Shown here piece by piece: positions 18,996-26,278 of a DNA stretch of 64,000 bases. The stretch is from RDXT01 sp033765305. GTDB taxonomy: Bacteria > Bacteroidota > Bacteroidia > J057. The stretch covers positions 90,729 through 154,728 of the forward strand of contig JANRID010000019.1 of NCBI GenBank assembly GCA_033765305.1, given 5' to 3'. The notes beneath the pieces were generated by a model. It saw nothing but the letters and a program-made list of their open reading frames with translations. It did no database searches and was not told the origin of the DNA. Position 1 is the stretch's first letter. Each line of letters starts with the position of its first letter. A program made the translations under genes and the position numbers.

Positions 18996-19511
18996 ATGCT
19001 GTGTATGACGCTGCTGGCCGATACCACCCTGCAAGCATTCGGCGAAATCGGTGCCTACCTCCTCGGCGGGCTTGCCTTTGCCGGACTGATCTCGCTGACC
19101 TCCCGCCTCATCGCTCCGGACCGGCCCAATCCGGTCAAGGCCAGCTCCTACGAGTGCGGCGAAGAGCCGGAAGGCAGCGGCCATGTGCGCCTGCACATGC
19201 GGTTTTTTACCGTCGGGCTTGTATTCCTGATTTTCGAGGTGGAAGTGCTCTTTCTGTTTCCCTGGGCGCTGGTGCTCGGCGATGCCGGGCTGATCGGCGC
19301 GGTTCCGGGCTGGGGCCGCCTGGCCCTCGCCGAGGCAGGGGCCTTTTTGCTCATTCTCACCCTCGGCCTGGTCTATGTCTGGGCAAAAGGCGATCTCGAA
19401 TGGGTCCAGCCCCGGCCTGCCGGCCTGAGCCGGCAGCCGGCTGCGCCCGATCCGGCCTACGACGCGGTCAACCGCAAGTATGCTGCTGCGCCTGAATCTG
19501 TTTCATCCTGA
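18996..19511 (+). CDS. nuoA: NADH-quinone oxidoreductase subunit A
   Basis: The 171-residue protein has three membrane helices and the conserved NuoA loop YECGEEPEGSG followed by VRLHMRFFTVGLVFLIFEVE, part of the quinone-site region of complex I. It is longer than usual for the family (about 120-140) because of a soluble C-terminal tail of roughly 40 residues after the third helix. It is the first gene of a nuoABC unit; nuoB begins 12 bases later. ATG codons at 18996 and 19005 are both possible. Confidence 0.95.
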   Translation: MLCMTLLADTTLQAFGEIGAYLLGGLAFAGLISLTSRLIAPDRPNPVKASSYECGEEPEGSGHVRLHMRFFTVGLVFLIFEVEVLFLFPWALVLGDAGLIGAVPGWGRLALAEAGAFLLILTLGLVYVWAKGDLEWVQPRPAGLSRQPAAPDPAYDAVNRKYAAAPESVSS

Positions 19512-19523
19512 AGCCTGCATACG

Positions 19524-20000
19524 ATGGGATTGCTGGACCGGAAAAGCGGAGAAGGAGAAGTCATCCTGACCCGGGTGGAGGACCTGCTCAACTGGGCAAA
19601 GGCTTCCTCGCTCTGGCCGATGAGTTTTGGGCTGGCCTGCTGCGCCATCGAGATGATGGCCGCCAATGCCAGCCATTACGACCTCGACCGGATCGGGGTA
19701 TTCCCCCGGCCCTCTCCCCGCCAGTCGGATCTGATGATCATTTCCGGAACCGTGACCTTCAAAATGGCCGACCGCATCCGCCGCCTCTACGAGCAGATGC
19801 CTGAGCCGCGCTATGTAATCTCGATGGGCTCCTGCGCTACCTGCGGCGGCCCCTACTGGGAGCATGGCTACCATGTGGTCAAAGGCGTGGACCGCATCGT
19901 GCCGGTGGATGTGTACGTGCCGGGCTGCCCGCCCCGCCCCGAAGCGCTGATCGGCGGACTGCTGAAGCTGCAGGAGAAAATTACCGCAACCGGAGCCTGA
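19524..20000 (+). CDS. nuoB: NADH-quinone oxidoreductase subunit B
   Basis: The 158-residue subunit carries the ligands for the terminal 4Fe-4S cluster N2: Cys39 and Cys40 (LACCAIE), Cys104 (GSCATCGG) and Cys135 (VPGCPPRPE). It sits at the junction between the peripheral and membrane arms of complex I and passes electrons to quinone. Its stop codon overlaps the nuoC start by one base (TGATG), indicating translational coupling. Confidence 0.97.
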   Translation: MGLLDRKSGEGEVILTRVEDLLNWAKASSLWPMSFGLACCAIEMMAANASHYDLDRIGVFPRPSPRQSDLMIISGTVTFKMADRIRRLYEQMPEPRYVISMGSCATCGGPYWEHGYHVVKGVDRIVPVDVYVPGCPPRPEALIGGLLKLQEKITATGA

Positions 20001-20503
20001 TGGAAGCCTCCCTGACGATCCCGGACATAGCAGCGCTCCTGCGGAGCCGCTTCGGCGATGCCCTCGTCGAGGCCGAAGACCTGCAGGCCCCCCAGCCCTG
20101 GCTGCAGCTCCAGCCCGCCCGCCTGGCGGAGGTCTGCACCTTGCTCCGCGACGACCCCCGCACCCGCTTCGACAGCCTCTCCTGCCTCTCCGGCGTGGAT
20201 TACGGCCCGGAAAACGGAGCCCTGGGGGTGGTCTATCACCTCTATTCCATCCTCCGGGAACAGCTGCTGGTGCTCAAGGTCCGCATTCCCCGCGAAGATC
20301 CGCAGGCTGCGGTGCCCTCGCTCGCCCAGGTCTGGCGCACAGCAGAATGGCACGAGCGCGAAGCCTTCGACCTGCTCGGCATCCGGTTCAGCGGCCACCC
20401 CGATCTGCGCCGCATCCTGCTGCCCGACGACTGGGAAGGGCATCCGCTGCGCAAAGACTACGAGGCGCAGGAATGGTATCACGATATTCAGGTGAAATAC
20501 TGA
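20000..20503 (+). CDS. nuoC: NADH-quinone oxidoreductase subunit C
   Basis: The 167-residue protein shows the 30-kDa subunit signature (AEWHEREAFDLLGIRFSGHPDLRRILLPDDW) and the GHPLRKDY segment. It is a standalone NuoC, not the NuoCD fusion. It is part of the peripheral arm of complex I. No nuoD or later subunit follows; the next genes are an acetyltransferase and a flavin reductase, so the rest of complex I must lie elsewhere. Confidence 0.96.
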   Translation: MEASLTIPDIAALLRSRFGDALVEAEDLQAPQPWLQLQPARLAEVCTLLRDDPRTRFDSLSCLSGVDYGPENGALGVVYHLYSILREQLLVLKVRIPREDPQAAVPSLAQVWRTAEWHEREAFDLLGIRFSGHPDLRRILLPDDWEGHPLRKDYEAQEWYHDIQVKY

Positions 20504-20558
20504 GCGCCCAGCCGGCCGGCTTCAGCCGCTTTCCAACCATTTTCCTCCGGCAGCGTTG

Positions 20559-20566
20559 TAGCTTGC
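20559..20566 (+). promoter_or_regulatory. candidate -7 element of the acetyltransferase gene
   Basis: TAGCTTGC ends 14 bases before the ATG at 20581. The identical octamer precedes the small membrane-protein gene at 21560, where a TTTG is present at the expected distance; here no -33 element is seen. Confidence 0.35.
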
Positions 20567-20580
20567 AAACGCTGGTTTAT

Positions 20581-20865
20581 ATGCATGCCATTCAGCAGGA
20601 AGAGCACGGCGCCAAAGGCGCCTTTTTTATCGAGGCGGAAGGCGAGCGGCTCGCCGCCATGACTTACACCCGCGCCGGGGACCGGCTCGTCATCATTGAC
20701 CACACGGAGGTGGATGACCGCCTCCGGGGCACCGGTGCCGGCAAGGCGCTTGTGGAGCAGGCAGTGCAGTGGGCCCGCGGGCACCAGGTCAAGATCCTGC
20801 CGCTGTGCCCCTTTGCGCGCTCGGTGTTCCAGAAGCATGCAGAGCTGCGCGATGTGCTGCAATAG
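20581..20865 (+). CDS. small GNAT-fold N-acetyltransferase (YjdJ-like)
   Basis: The 94-residue protein has the short GNAT form: FIEAEGERLAAMTYT, then IDHTEVDDRLRGTGAGKALVEQAV, with RGTGAGKAL as the acetyl-CoA pyrophosphate loop, and a final KILPLCPFARSVFQKH block. This matches small stand-alone GCN5-related acetyltransferases of the YjdJ type, whose substrates are mostly unknown. It starts 78 bases after nuoC. An upstream extension of the frame overlaps nuoC and is not supported. Confidence 0.88.
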   Translation: MHAIQQEEHGAKGAFFIEAEGERLAAMTYTRAGDRLVIIDHTEVDDRLRGTGAGKALVEQAVQWARGHQVKILPLCPFARSVFQKHAELRDVLQ

Positions 20866-20916
20866 CCGGTCCGGCTTCCAAACAATTCGCCTGCTCCCCG
20901 CGTTCAATTTGCGCAC

Positions 20917-21495
20917 ATGACCGACAAGCTTCATATCGTCCTGCTGCTGGGCAGCATCCGCCAAGGCCGGCGCAGCCACTGGCTGGCCCGCATGCTCATG
21001 GACCGCCTGAATGCCGTGCCAGGCGTGAAGGCCGAGCTGTGGGACCTCGCCGAGCGCCCCCTGCCCCTGCTCGAAAACCGCTGGGCCGAGCAAAACCCGC
21101 AGCCGGAATCCCTGGCCTCCGCCAGCGCGAGCTTCCGCGCAGCCGATGCGCTCGTCTTTATCTCCCCCGAATACCACGGAAGCTATACCGGGGTGCTCAA
21201 AAATGCCGTGGACCACTTCTGGAAGGAGTTCCACCGCAAACCCATCGGCGTGGCTGCCACCGGCTCCGGGCGCTTCGGCGGGCTCAATGCTTCCACGGAG
21301 ATGCAGCAGCTCGTGCTTTCGCTCGGTGCCTTCCCCATGCCGTATAAGCTGCTGGTGCCCTTTATCAGCAAGGTATTCGATGCGGAGGGAAATCCGGTTT
21401 CGCCGGAGCTGGAGGCCAGCGTGGATACCTTCGTACAGGAATTTCTGTGGTTTGCGCGGGCGCTCGCAGCAGCGCGCGAGCCCGTGCGGGCGTAA
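20917..21495 (+). CDS. NAD(P)H-dependent FMN reductase family protein
   Basis: The 192-residue flavodoxin-like protein begins with LHIVLLLGSIRQGRRSHWLARM, where GSIRxGR is the FMN phosphate loop. It also has the conserved SPEYHGSYTGVLKNAVDHF segment and a GSGRFGG turn. Members of this NADPH-dependent FMN reductase family reduce flavins, quinones or azo compounds. It follows the acetyltransferase by 51 bases and may share its transcript. The physiological acceptor is not shown. Confidence 0.92.
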   Translation: MTDKLHIVLLLGSIRQGRRSHWLARMLMDRLNAVPGVKAELWDLAERPLPLLENRWAEQNPQPESLASASASFRAADALVFISPEYHGSYTGVLKNAVDHFWKEFHRKPIGVAATGSGRFGGLNASTEMQQLVLSLGAFPMPYKLLVPFISKVFDAEGNPVSPELEASVDTFVQEFLWFARALAAAREPVRA

Positions 21496-21509
21496 TTCCT
21501 GCGTCCGGA

Positions 21510-21541
21510 TTTGGGCGCTCGCGTTTCAGCCCGTAGCTTGC
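21510..21541 (+). promoter_or_regulatory. candidate promoter of the four-helix membrane protein gene
   Basis: TTTG (21510-21513) is followed after exactly 20 bases by TAGCTTGC (21534-21541), two mismatches from TAnnTTTG, and the ATG lies 18 bases further on. Confidence 0.5.
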
Positions 21542-21559
21542 AGGTAAAACCTGCCCGGT

Positions 21560-21997
21560 ATGAAACTCCTCAATTGGATAGCCAAGCTGATCCTGCTGCT
21601 CAACACCCTGTTTGAGATCCCGGTGGGACTGATCATGATCTTCGCGCCTGCGGTCTTTTTCCCCGAAATCAACAAGCCCGAGATCAACGAAGTGGCCCAT
21701 CAGCTCGTGACCGCCCAGGGCCGTGCCTTCGGCTTTGCAGCGATCGCGGTCGGGGTGCTGAGCCTGCTGATGTCGCTGCGTCCGCTCTCCCGCGAGGTGC
21801 TGTTTGCCGGCATGGGCGCGCTGGCGGTCTTCCACATCGGCCTGAGCATCGCCCAGCTCCTGAACCAGATCGAAGGCTACAGCGCGCTGATCGCCCTGGT
21901 GATCCACGGGGCGTTTGCAGTCATCTTCCTTGCGGTATTCATCTGGAATGCCGGCAAGCGTCAGGAGCCCGTCCCGGCATCGGCCCCGGCGGCATGA
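21560..21997 (+). CDS. small four-helix integral membrane protein
   Basis: The 145-residue product has about four hydrophobic helices (roughly 6-30, 55-75, 82-102 and 112-130) joined by short loops, with a proline- and alanine-rich tail. The pattern is like small DoxX- or DUF4345-type membrane proteins, but no diagnostic motif allows a family call. It ends three bases before the converging SDR gene. Confidence 0.7.
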   Translation: MKLLNWIAKLILLLNTLFEIPVGLIMIFAPAVFFPEINKPEINEVAHQLVTAQGRAFGFAAIAVGVLSLLMSLRPLSREVLFAGMGALAVFHIGLSIAQLLNQIEGYSALIALVIHGAFAVIFLAVFIWNAGKRQEPVPASAPAA

Positions 21998-22000
21998 GCC

Positions 22001-22735
22001 TCACCAGGGATGCTCGGCACCGTCCCACTGGAAAAATTTGCCTGCATCCTCCAGCGTGGCCCGGTAGATCACCTGCAGCAGCCCGGCTACCGAGTCCTCC
22101 GGCGTCAGCGGAGCCCGGCTGCCGCCCATGTCGGTCTGCACCCAGCCGGGATTCACGGCAATAGCCGTGATATTCAGCGGCTTGAGGTCCTGGGCCATGG
22201 CGCGGGTAAACATGTTGAGCAGCGCCTTGCTGCCGGAGTAGCCGTAGTTGCCGCCCTGGGTTTTGATTGCGAGGGATCCGAGCCAGGAGGAAATATTGAC
22301 CACTTTGGCGTCCTGGCCGGCGCTGAGCAGCGGCAGCAGATGCTTGACCAGCAGAACCGGCGCAATGGCGTTGACCTGAATCATCTGCATCAGCCGGTCC
22401 GCGTCCAGCTCCTCCAGCTTGAAGGCGCCCAGAAACGCCTCGTGCCCCCCGCCGCTGCGGGCATTGATGCCGGCATTGTTGATCAGAAGGTCCAGGCGGC
22501 CATGCCGCTGCTGGACCTGAGCGGCCAGCAGCTGGATTTGCGCTTCATCTGCGACGTCGAGCAGGAGGGGCTCCGCCGCAGATCCTTCGGCGGCCAGCGC
22601 CTCGGCTGCGTGCGTGCAAGCTTCTTCGGTGCGGGCCGTGAGCAGCACGCGGTATCCCGCATGCCCCAGCTGGCGGCAAAATTCCAGCCCCAAACCCCGT
22701 CCGGCGCCGGTCACAAGTGCGATCCGTTGATCCAT
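22001..22735 (-). CDS. short-chain dehydrogenase/reductase
   Basis: The 244-residue protein is a classical SDR: the cofactor motif TGAGRGLG lies near residue 10, NNAG near 87, and the active-site serine and YSGSK (Tyr-x3-Lys) near 145-165. The acidic residue that would set NADH preference is not obvious after the second strand (LLTARTEE), so NADPH is likelier. It most resembles uncharacterised carbonyl reductase-like SDRs. It may be co-transcribed with the type II NADH dehydrogenase, which ends 60 bases upstream on the same strand. Confidence 0.92.
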   Translation of the reverse strand: MDQRIALVTGAGRGLGLEFCRQLGHAGYRVLLTARTEEACTHAAEALAAEGSAAEPLLLDVADEAQIQLLAAQVQQRHGRLDLLINNAGINARSGGGHEAFLGAFKLEELDADRLMQMIQVNAIAPVLLVKHLLPLLSAGQDAKVVNISSWLGSLAIKTQGGNYGYSGSKALLNMFTRAMAQDLKPLNITAIAVNPGWVQTDMGGSRAPLTPEDSVAGLLQVIYRATLEDAGKFFQWDGAEHPW

Positions 22736-22795
22736 CCGCGAATATTACGGATTCCGGAGGATTCGCAAAATCATTTGTTCGTGCCCGCTTCCCGA

Positions 22796-24106
22796 TCAGG
22801 TCTTGGCCGGCTCTGGGCTCCGGAGCTGAGTCTGCCGGCGGAACGGACGGATGATCAGGCGGGTGCCTTTATCGTAGGTGAAATAGCTCCAGATCCAGTT
22901 GGTGAAAACCACGAGCTTGTTGCGTGTGCCGATGAGATAGAGCAGGTGCACAAACATCCAGCCCAGCCACGCAATCAGCCCCTTGAGGTGCAGCTTGCCA
23001 AAGTCGATGACGGCGCGGTTTCGGCCGATGGTTGCCATGGTGCCTTTGTCGAAATACTCGAAGGGCTTCAGCGGGGCTCCTTTGGCCAGGCTGAGCAGGT
23101 TGGCCGCCAGCCAGGTGCCCTGCTGCATCGCCACCGGCGCTACCTGCGGGTGGCCGTTCGGGTAGGCTTCCGTGCGCATGAGCGCCACATCGCCGACCGC
23201 AAAAATCCGCTCATGTCCCCTGACACGGTTGTATGCATCCACAGCGAAGCGCCCGCCCCGGTCCTGCGCCTCCGGTGCCAGCCCCTCGATGGTGCAGCCT
23301 TTGATCCCGGCGGCCCAGATGACCGTAGCCGACTCGAAGGTCTGACCGATGTCGGTGGTGACCACCTCGCCGTCGTAGCTCGTCACGCGGGTGCTGAGCC
23401 ATACATGCACGCCCATGTCTTCAAGGGCTTTTTTGGCATCCGACGACGATTTGTCCGACATCGCCCCCAGCAGTTCGCCGCCCGACTCGATCAGGTGGAT
23501 CTCCATCCGGCGCAGGTCCAGCTCCGGATAGTCGTGCGGCAGCACATGCCGCTTCAGCTCCGCCAAAGCACCCGCCGTCTCCACCCCCGTGGGGCCGCCG
23601 CCTACCACGATGAACTCCATCAGCTGATCCCGCTCTTCCACCAGCCGCTCCTGATGCGCCGCCTCGAAATGCTGGAGGATCATGCTCCGCAGATCCAGCG
23701 CCTCCGGGATGGTCTTCATGCTCATGGCATGGGCGTTCAGATCCGCCATGCCGTAAAAATTCGTATAGCTGCCCGTCGCGATGACGAGGTAGTCGTAGCT
23801 CACTTCGCCGATGCTGGTGTGCACCGTGCGCTGCTCCGGATCGATGCGCTGCACTTCGGCTACGCGGAAGATGAAATTCCGCTGGCGCGCAAACATCTTG
23901 CGCAGCGGAAACGCGATCGAATCGGGCTCCAGCCCCCCGGTAGCTACCTGGTACAGCAGCGGCTGGAAGGTGTGATAGTTGTGCCGGTCGAACATGACGA
24001 CCTGGAAGGGCTGATTGCGGAGGGATTTGGCCAGCATGATGCCGCCGAAGCCGCCGCCAATGATCAGAACACGCGGGAGGTGGGTGGTAGGCAGAGAGAT
24101 TTTCAT
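22796..24106 (-). CDS. ndh: type II NADH:quinone oxidoreductase
   Basis: The 436-residue flavoprotein has two Rossmann folds: the FAD motif LIIGGGFGGIMLAK near residue 15 and the NAD(P)H motif VVGGGPTGVETAG near 165. The C-terminal FAD contact is IFAVGDVA. The hydrophobic C-terminal helices (HLKGLIAWLGWMFVHLLYLIG) anchor it to the membrane, as in bacterial NDH-2. It passes electrons from NADH to quinone without pumping protons. The start is the ATG at 24106; an in-frame TTG three codons upstream is a weaker choice. It lies a few kilobases from nuoABC, so this organism has both types of NADH entry. Confidence 0.93.
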   Translation of the reverse strand: MKISLPTTHLPRVLIIGGGFGGIMLAKSLRNQPFQVVMFDRHNYHTFQPLLYQVATGGLEPDSIAFPLRKMFARQRNFIFRVAEVQRIDPEQRTVHTSIGEVSYDYLVIATGSYTNFYGMADLNAHAMSMKTIPEALDLRSMILQHFEAAHQERLVEERDQLMEFIVVGGGPTGVETAGALAELKRHVLPHDYPELDLRRMEIHLIESGGELLGAMSDKSSSDAKKALEDMGVHVWLSTRVTSYDGEVVTTDIGQTFESATVIWAAGIKGCTIEGLAPEAQDRGGRFAVDAYNRVRGHERIFAVGDVALMRTEAYPNGHPQVAPVAMQQGTWLAANLLSLAKGAPLKPFEYFDKGTMATIGRNRAVIDFGKLHLKGLIAWLGWMFVHLLYLIGTRNKLVVFTNWIWSYFTYDKGTRLIIRPFRRQTQLRSPEPAKT

Positions 24107-24123
24107 ATGTTTCAATAATCTCT

Positions 24124-24131
24124 GAAAGTTA
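24124..24131 (-). promoter_or_regulatory. candidate -7 element of the type II NADH dehydrogenase gene
   Basis: The minus strand reads TAACTTTC, one mismatch from TAnnTTTG, 17 bases before the ATG at 24106. No -33 match was seen. Confidence 0.45.
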
Positions 24132-24208
24132 CTCGTTGTACGCAGGCTGCGCCCGGAGGTTCCTCTGTACCGGCAAAGGACACAGGTTTTCGCAGCAGAA
24201 AAAAATCA

Positions 24209-24240
24209 CTTGGCGGAGGCCGCGCAGGCATGCATCTTTG
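24209..24240 (+). promoter_or_regulatory. promoter of the ferredoxin reductase gene
   Basis: CTTG (24209-24212) is followed after 20 bases by CATCTTTG (24233-24240), one mismatch from TAnnTTTG, and the ATG at 24261 lies 20 bases further on. This rules out the upstream in-frame TTG at 24210 as the start codon, because it lies inside the -33 element. Confidence 0.55.
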
Positions 24241-24260
24241 CATTCCAAGCGAGCAGATTC

Positions 24261-25385
24261 ATGCGGAAACTCTTCTATCCGGTACCGATCGACGAAATCC
24301 GGGACGAGACGCCCGACGCCTATACCTTGTTCTTCCTGCCGCCGGACCCGGTGGCCTTCCGCTACGAGGCCGGGCAATACCTCACCCTCCGCACCTGGAT
24401 CGGCGAGGCCGAGCACCGGCGGGCCTTTTCCCTCTCCAGCTCCCCGCTCACGGACAGCCGCCTCGGCGTGACCATCAAACGGGTGGACAAAGGCCTGGTA
24501 TCCAATCACCTGCGCGATGCCTTCGAGGCCGGCGACGAACTGGAGATCATGCCGCCGATGGGCCGCTTTACCGTAGTGCCCGATCCGGGCCGCAGCCGCA
24601 ACTACGTGCTCATCGGGGCCGGCAGCGGCATTACGCCGCTCTTTTCCATCCTCAAAACCGTGCTCGCCGGCGAGCCGCTCAGCAAGGTGACCCTCTGGTA
24701 CGGCTGCCGCGACGAGTCGTCGGTCATCTTTTACGATCAGCTCCGCGCGCTGCAGGCGCAGTATGCCCCGCGCCTGGAGCTGTACCTGACCCTGACCCAG
24801 CCCGCCGAAGGCTGGAAAGGCTTCCGCGGGCGGCTGGATCAGCGGCGGATCTACGATCTGCTCTCCGAGCTGTTCATGGAGGATGAATTCCGCAAGGTGT
24901 ACTACGTCTGCGGCCCGCAGGGCATGATGGACGCAGCACATGCCGCCTTCGACAAGCATGCGGTGAACTTCGCCGATGTGCACCAGGAGTTCTTCTCGGC
25001 GCCGCTGCCGCCGGAGGAAGAGGTGCTCGCGGCCCACAGCGGCACCAACGGCCAGTCGGCCGCCCCGGTCCAGGATGTGCTGGCCGACGGGGAAGAGGTG
25101 TACACCATCGAGCGGCGCGAGGTGCAGGTGCTCCTCGGCGGCGAAACGCACCTGCTCACGGTGGAGCCGGAGCAGAGCATCCTGGATGCCGCCATTCAGG
25201 CCCGCCTGGATCCGCCCTACGCCTGCCAGTCGGGGATCTGCACCACCTGCCGGGCCATGCTGCATGCCGGCGCCGTGGCGATGGATGAAAGCGAAGGACT
25301 GAGCGAAGACGAACTCCGGCAGGGCTACATCCTCACCTGCCAGTCGCATCCGCTGACCGAATCGGTGGTGGTGGAGTTTGGGTGA
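24261..25385 (+). CDS. PaaE-like ferredoxin--NAD(P)+ reductase with 2Fe-2S domain
   Basis: The 374-residue protein has an FNR-type FAD domain (RAFSLSSSP), an NAD(P) domain (LIGAGSGITPLFS and YVCGPQGMM) and a C-terminal plant-type ferredoxin domain. The cluster ligands are Cys322, Cys327, Cys330 and Cys360 (CQSGICTTC ... C). This is the layout of PaaE and of hydroxylase reductase subunits, which carry electrons from NADPH to an oxygenase. No phenylacetate-CoA epoxidase genes are nearby, so the partner is unknown; a general ferredoxin reductase role is equally possible. It is divergent from the type II NADH dehydrogenase. Confidence 0.92.
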   Translation: MRKLFYPVPIDEIRDETPDAYTLFFLPPDPVAFRYEAGQYLTLRTWIGEAEHRRAFSLSSSPLTDSRLGVTIKRVDKGLVSNHLRDAFEAGDELEIMPPMGRFTVVPDPGRSRNYVLIGAGSGITPLFSILKTVLAGEPLSKVTLWYGCRDESSVIFYDQLRALQAQYAPRLELYLTLTQPAEGWKGFRGRLDQRRIYDLLSELFMEDEFRKVYYVCGPQGMMDAAHAAFDKHAVNFADVHQEFFSAPLPPEEEVLAAHSGTNGQSAAPVQDVLADGEEVYTIERREVQVLLGGETHLLTVEPEQSILDAAIQARLDPPYACQSGICTTCRAMLHAGAVAMDESEGLSEDELRQGYILTCQSHPLTESVVVEFG

Positions 25386-25390
25386 GCGGG

Positions 25391-25528
25391 CTACGTATGG
25401 GCTTCATCCAGCCCGTCCCCCACAAAGAGATGCATCGTGTCCGGGGTGATGACCTGGACCTCGCTCTCCGGATACGCCTTGCGGAATGTGGCGGGAATGC
25501 GTGCCGTGCGCTTGGGATTCCATTTGAA
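25391..25528 (-). pseudogene. possible 3' remnant of an unidentified gene
   Basis: A minus-strand frame of 45 codons runs from an in-frame stop just upstream to a TAG at 25391-25393. It has no start codon. Its predicted sequence (FKWNPKRTARIPATFRKAY onward to GDGLDEAHT) reads like a natural C-terminus, and about three quarters of its third codon positions are G or C, as in real genes here. The family is not recognised. It would be the tail of a gene whose 5' part has been lost in the 377-base gap at 25386-25762, or a chance frame. Confidence 0.3.
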
Positions 25529-25567
25529 TCAAGGGAAACAGCATGCTGGGAATCATCGCGCAATAGC

Positions 25568-25622
25568 TAATCCCCAAAAATAGCCATATTCGGGGATTAC
25601 GATCCCCAAATATTGAACTTTG
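25568..25622 (+). promoter_or_regulatory. palindromic operator-like site next to a promoter-like element
   Basis: TAATCCCC (25568-25575) is mirrored by GGGGATTA (25592-25599). A further half-site ATCCCC lies at 25602-25607 and GAACTTTG (25615-25622), one mismatch from the -7 consensus. The stretch is strikingly AT-rich for this window. The remaining gap to the gene at 25763 holds only a 4-codon frame (MNHL) and a small GCTGC/GCAGC hairpin. A repressor binding site for that gene is inferred. Confidence 0.35.
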
Positions 25623-25762
25623 CAGCTGATCCTATCTATGAACCATCTTTAATGATCTGATAAACAGGCTGATAGCATAGGCCGCCCGTATAGCCGGGGA
25701 AATGCCCGCGTATCCACCCGCCGCCCGGCTGCGTACAAGCAGCTGAACCGCATCTTCTTCCC

Positions 25763-26269
25763 ATGATCTCCCGCTTCATCTCCCAGGCCGAGCGGCGCAC
25801 CCGTGTCCCCATGGACTACCTGCGCATGATCGCCCGCGCATCCCGCAGCGCCTTCTGGAAATTTCTCCTCTTCATGCCCCTCTCCGGGCACCGCCAGCGG
25901 CTGCCGCGCGAACTCTGGCATGCAGCCCGCATCGCAGCCACCCAGCTCGAGGACTGCGGCGCCTGCGTGCAGATCACCGTCAACATGGCCCTGGACGACG
26001 GGCTGCCGCCCGGCCTCATCCGCAGCATCCTGGACCGCAGCCCCTCGCTGAGCCCGGAGCTGCAGCAGGTGCTCCGCTATGCTGAAGCAGTGGCGGCGCA
26101 GGACGAAGCCGCTGCCCTGCCCCTCCGTGAAGCGATCCTCGCCGCCTACGGCGAAGCCGGGCTGGTGGACTTGGCGCTCGGCATGGCCTCCGCACGTCTG
26201 TACCCCATGACCAAGCGCGGCCTGGGCCTCGCGGTCAGCTGCTCCAGGGTCCAGGTGCAGGGCGTCTGA
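25763..26269 (+). CDS. carboxymuconolactone decarboxylase/AhpD-like family protein
   Basis: The 168-residue all-helical protein contains DCGACVQITVN, giving a CxxC pair (Cys65 and Cys68) at the position of the AhpD-type redox site. The histidine that follows the second cysteine in AhpD is not present (threonine instead). Family members include gamma-carboxymuconolactone decarboxylases and alkylhydroperoxidase-like proteins; the CxxC favours a thiol redox role but the function is not proven. It is preceded by a long intergenic region with an operator-like palindrome and is convergent with the phytanoyl-CoA dioxygenase-like gene, stops 9 bases apart. Confidence 0.82.
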   Translation: MISRFISQAERRTRVPMDYLRMIARASRSAFWKFLLFMPLSGHRQRLPRELWHAARIAATQLEDCGACVQITVNMALDDGLPPGLIRSILDRSPSLSPELQQVLRYAEAVAAQDEAAALPLREAILAAYGEAGLVDLALGMASARLYPMTKRGLGLAVSCSRVQVQGV

Positions 26270-26278
26270 GCCTGCGGG

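Noticed and set aside
20904..20911. TCAATTTG as a promoter for the FMN reductase gene
   Set aside because: It ends only 5 bases before the ATG and has no -33 element; co-transcription with the acetyltransferase is simpler.
22010..24118. 702-codon plus-strand open frame
   Set aside because: Spans the antisense of two well-supported minus-strand genes (SDR and type II NADH dehydrogenase).
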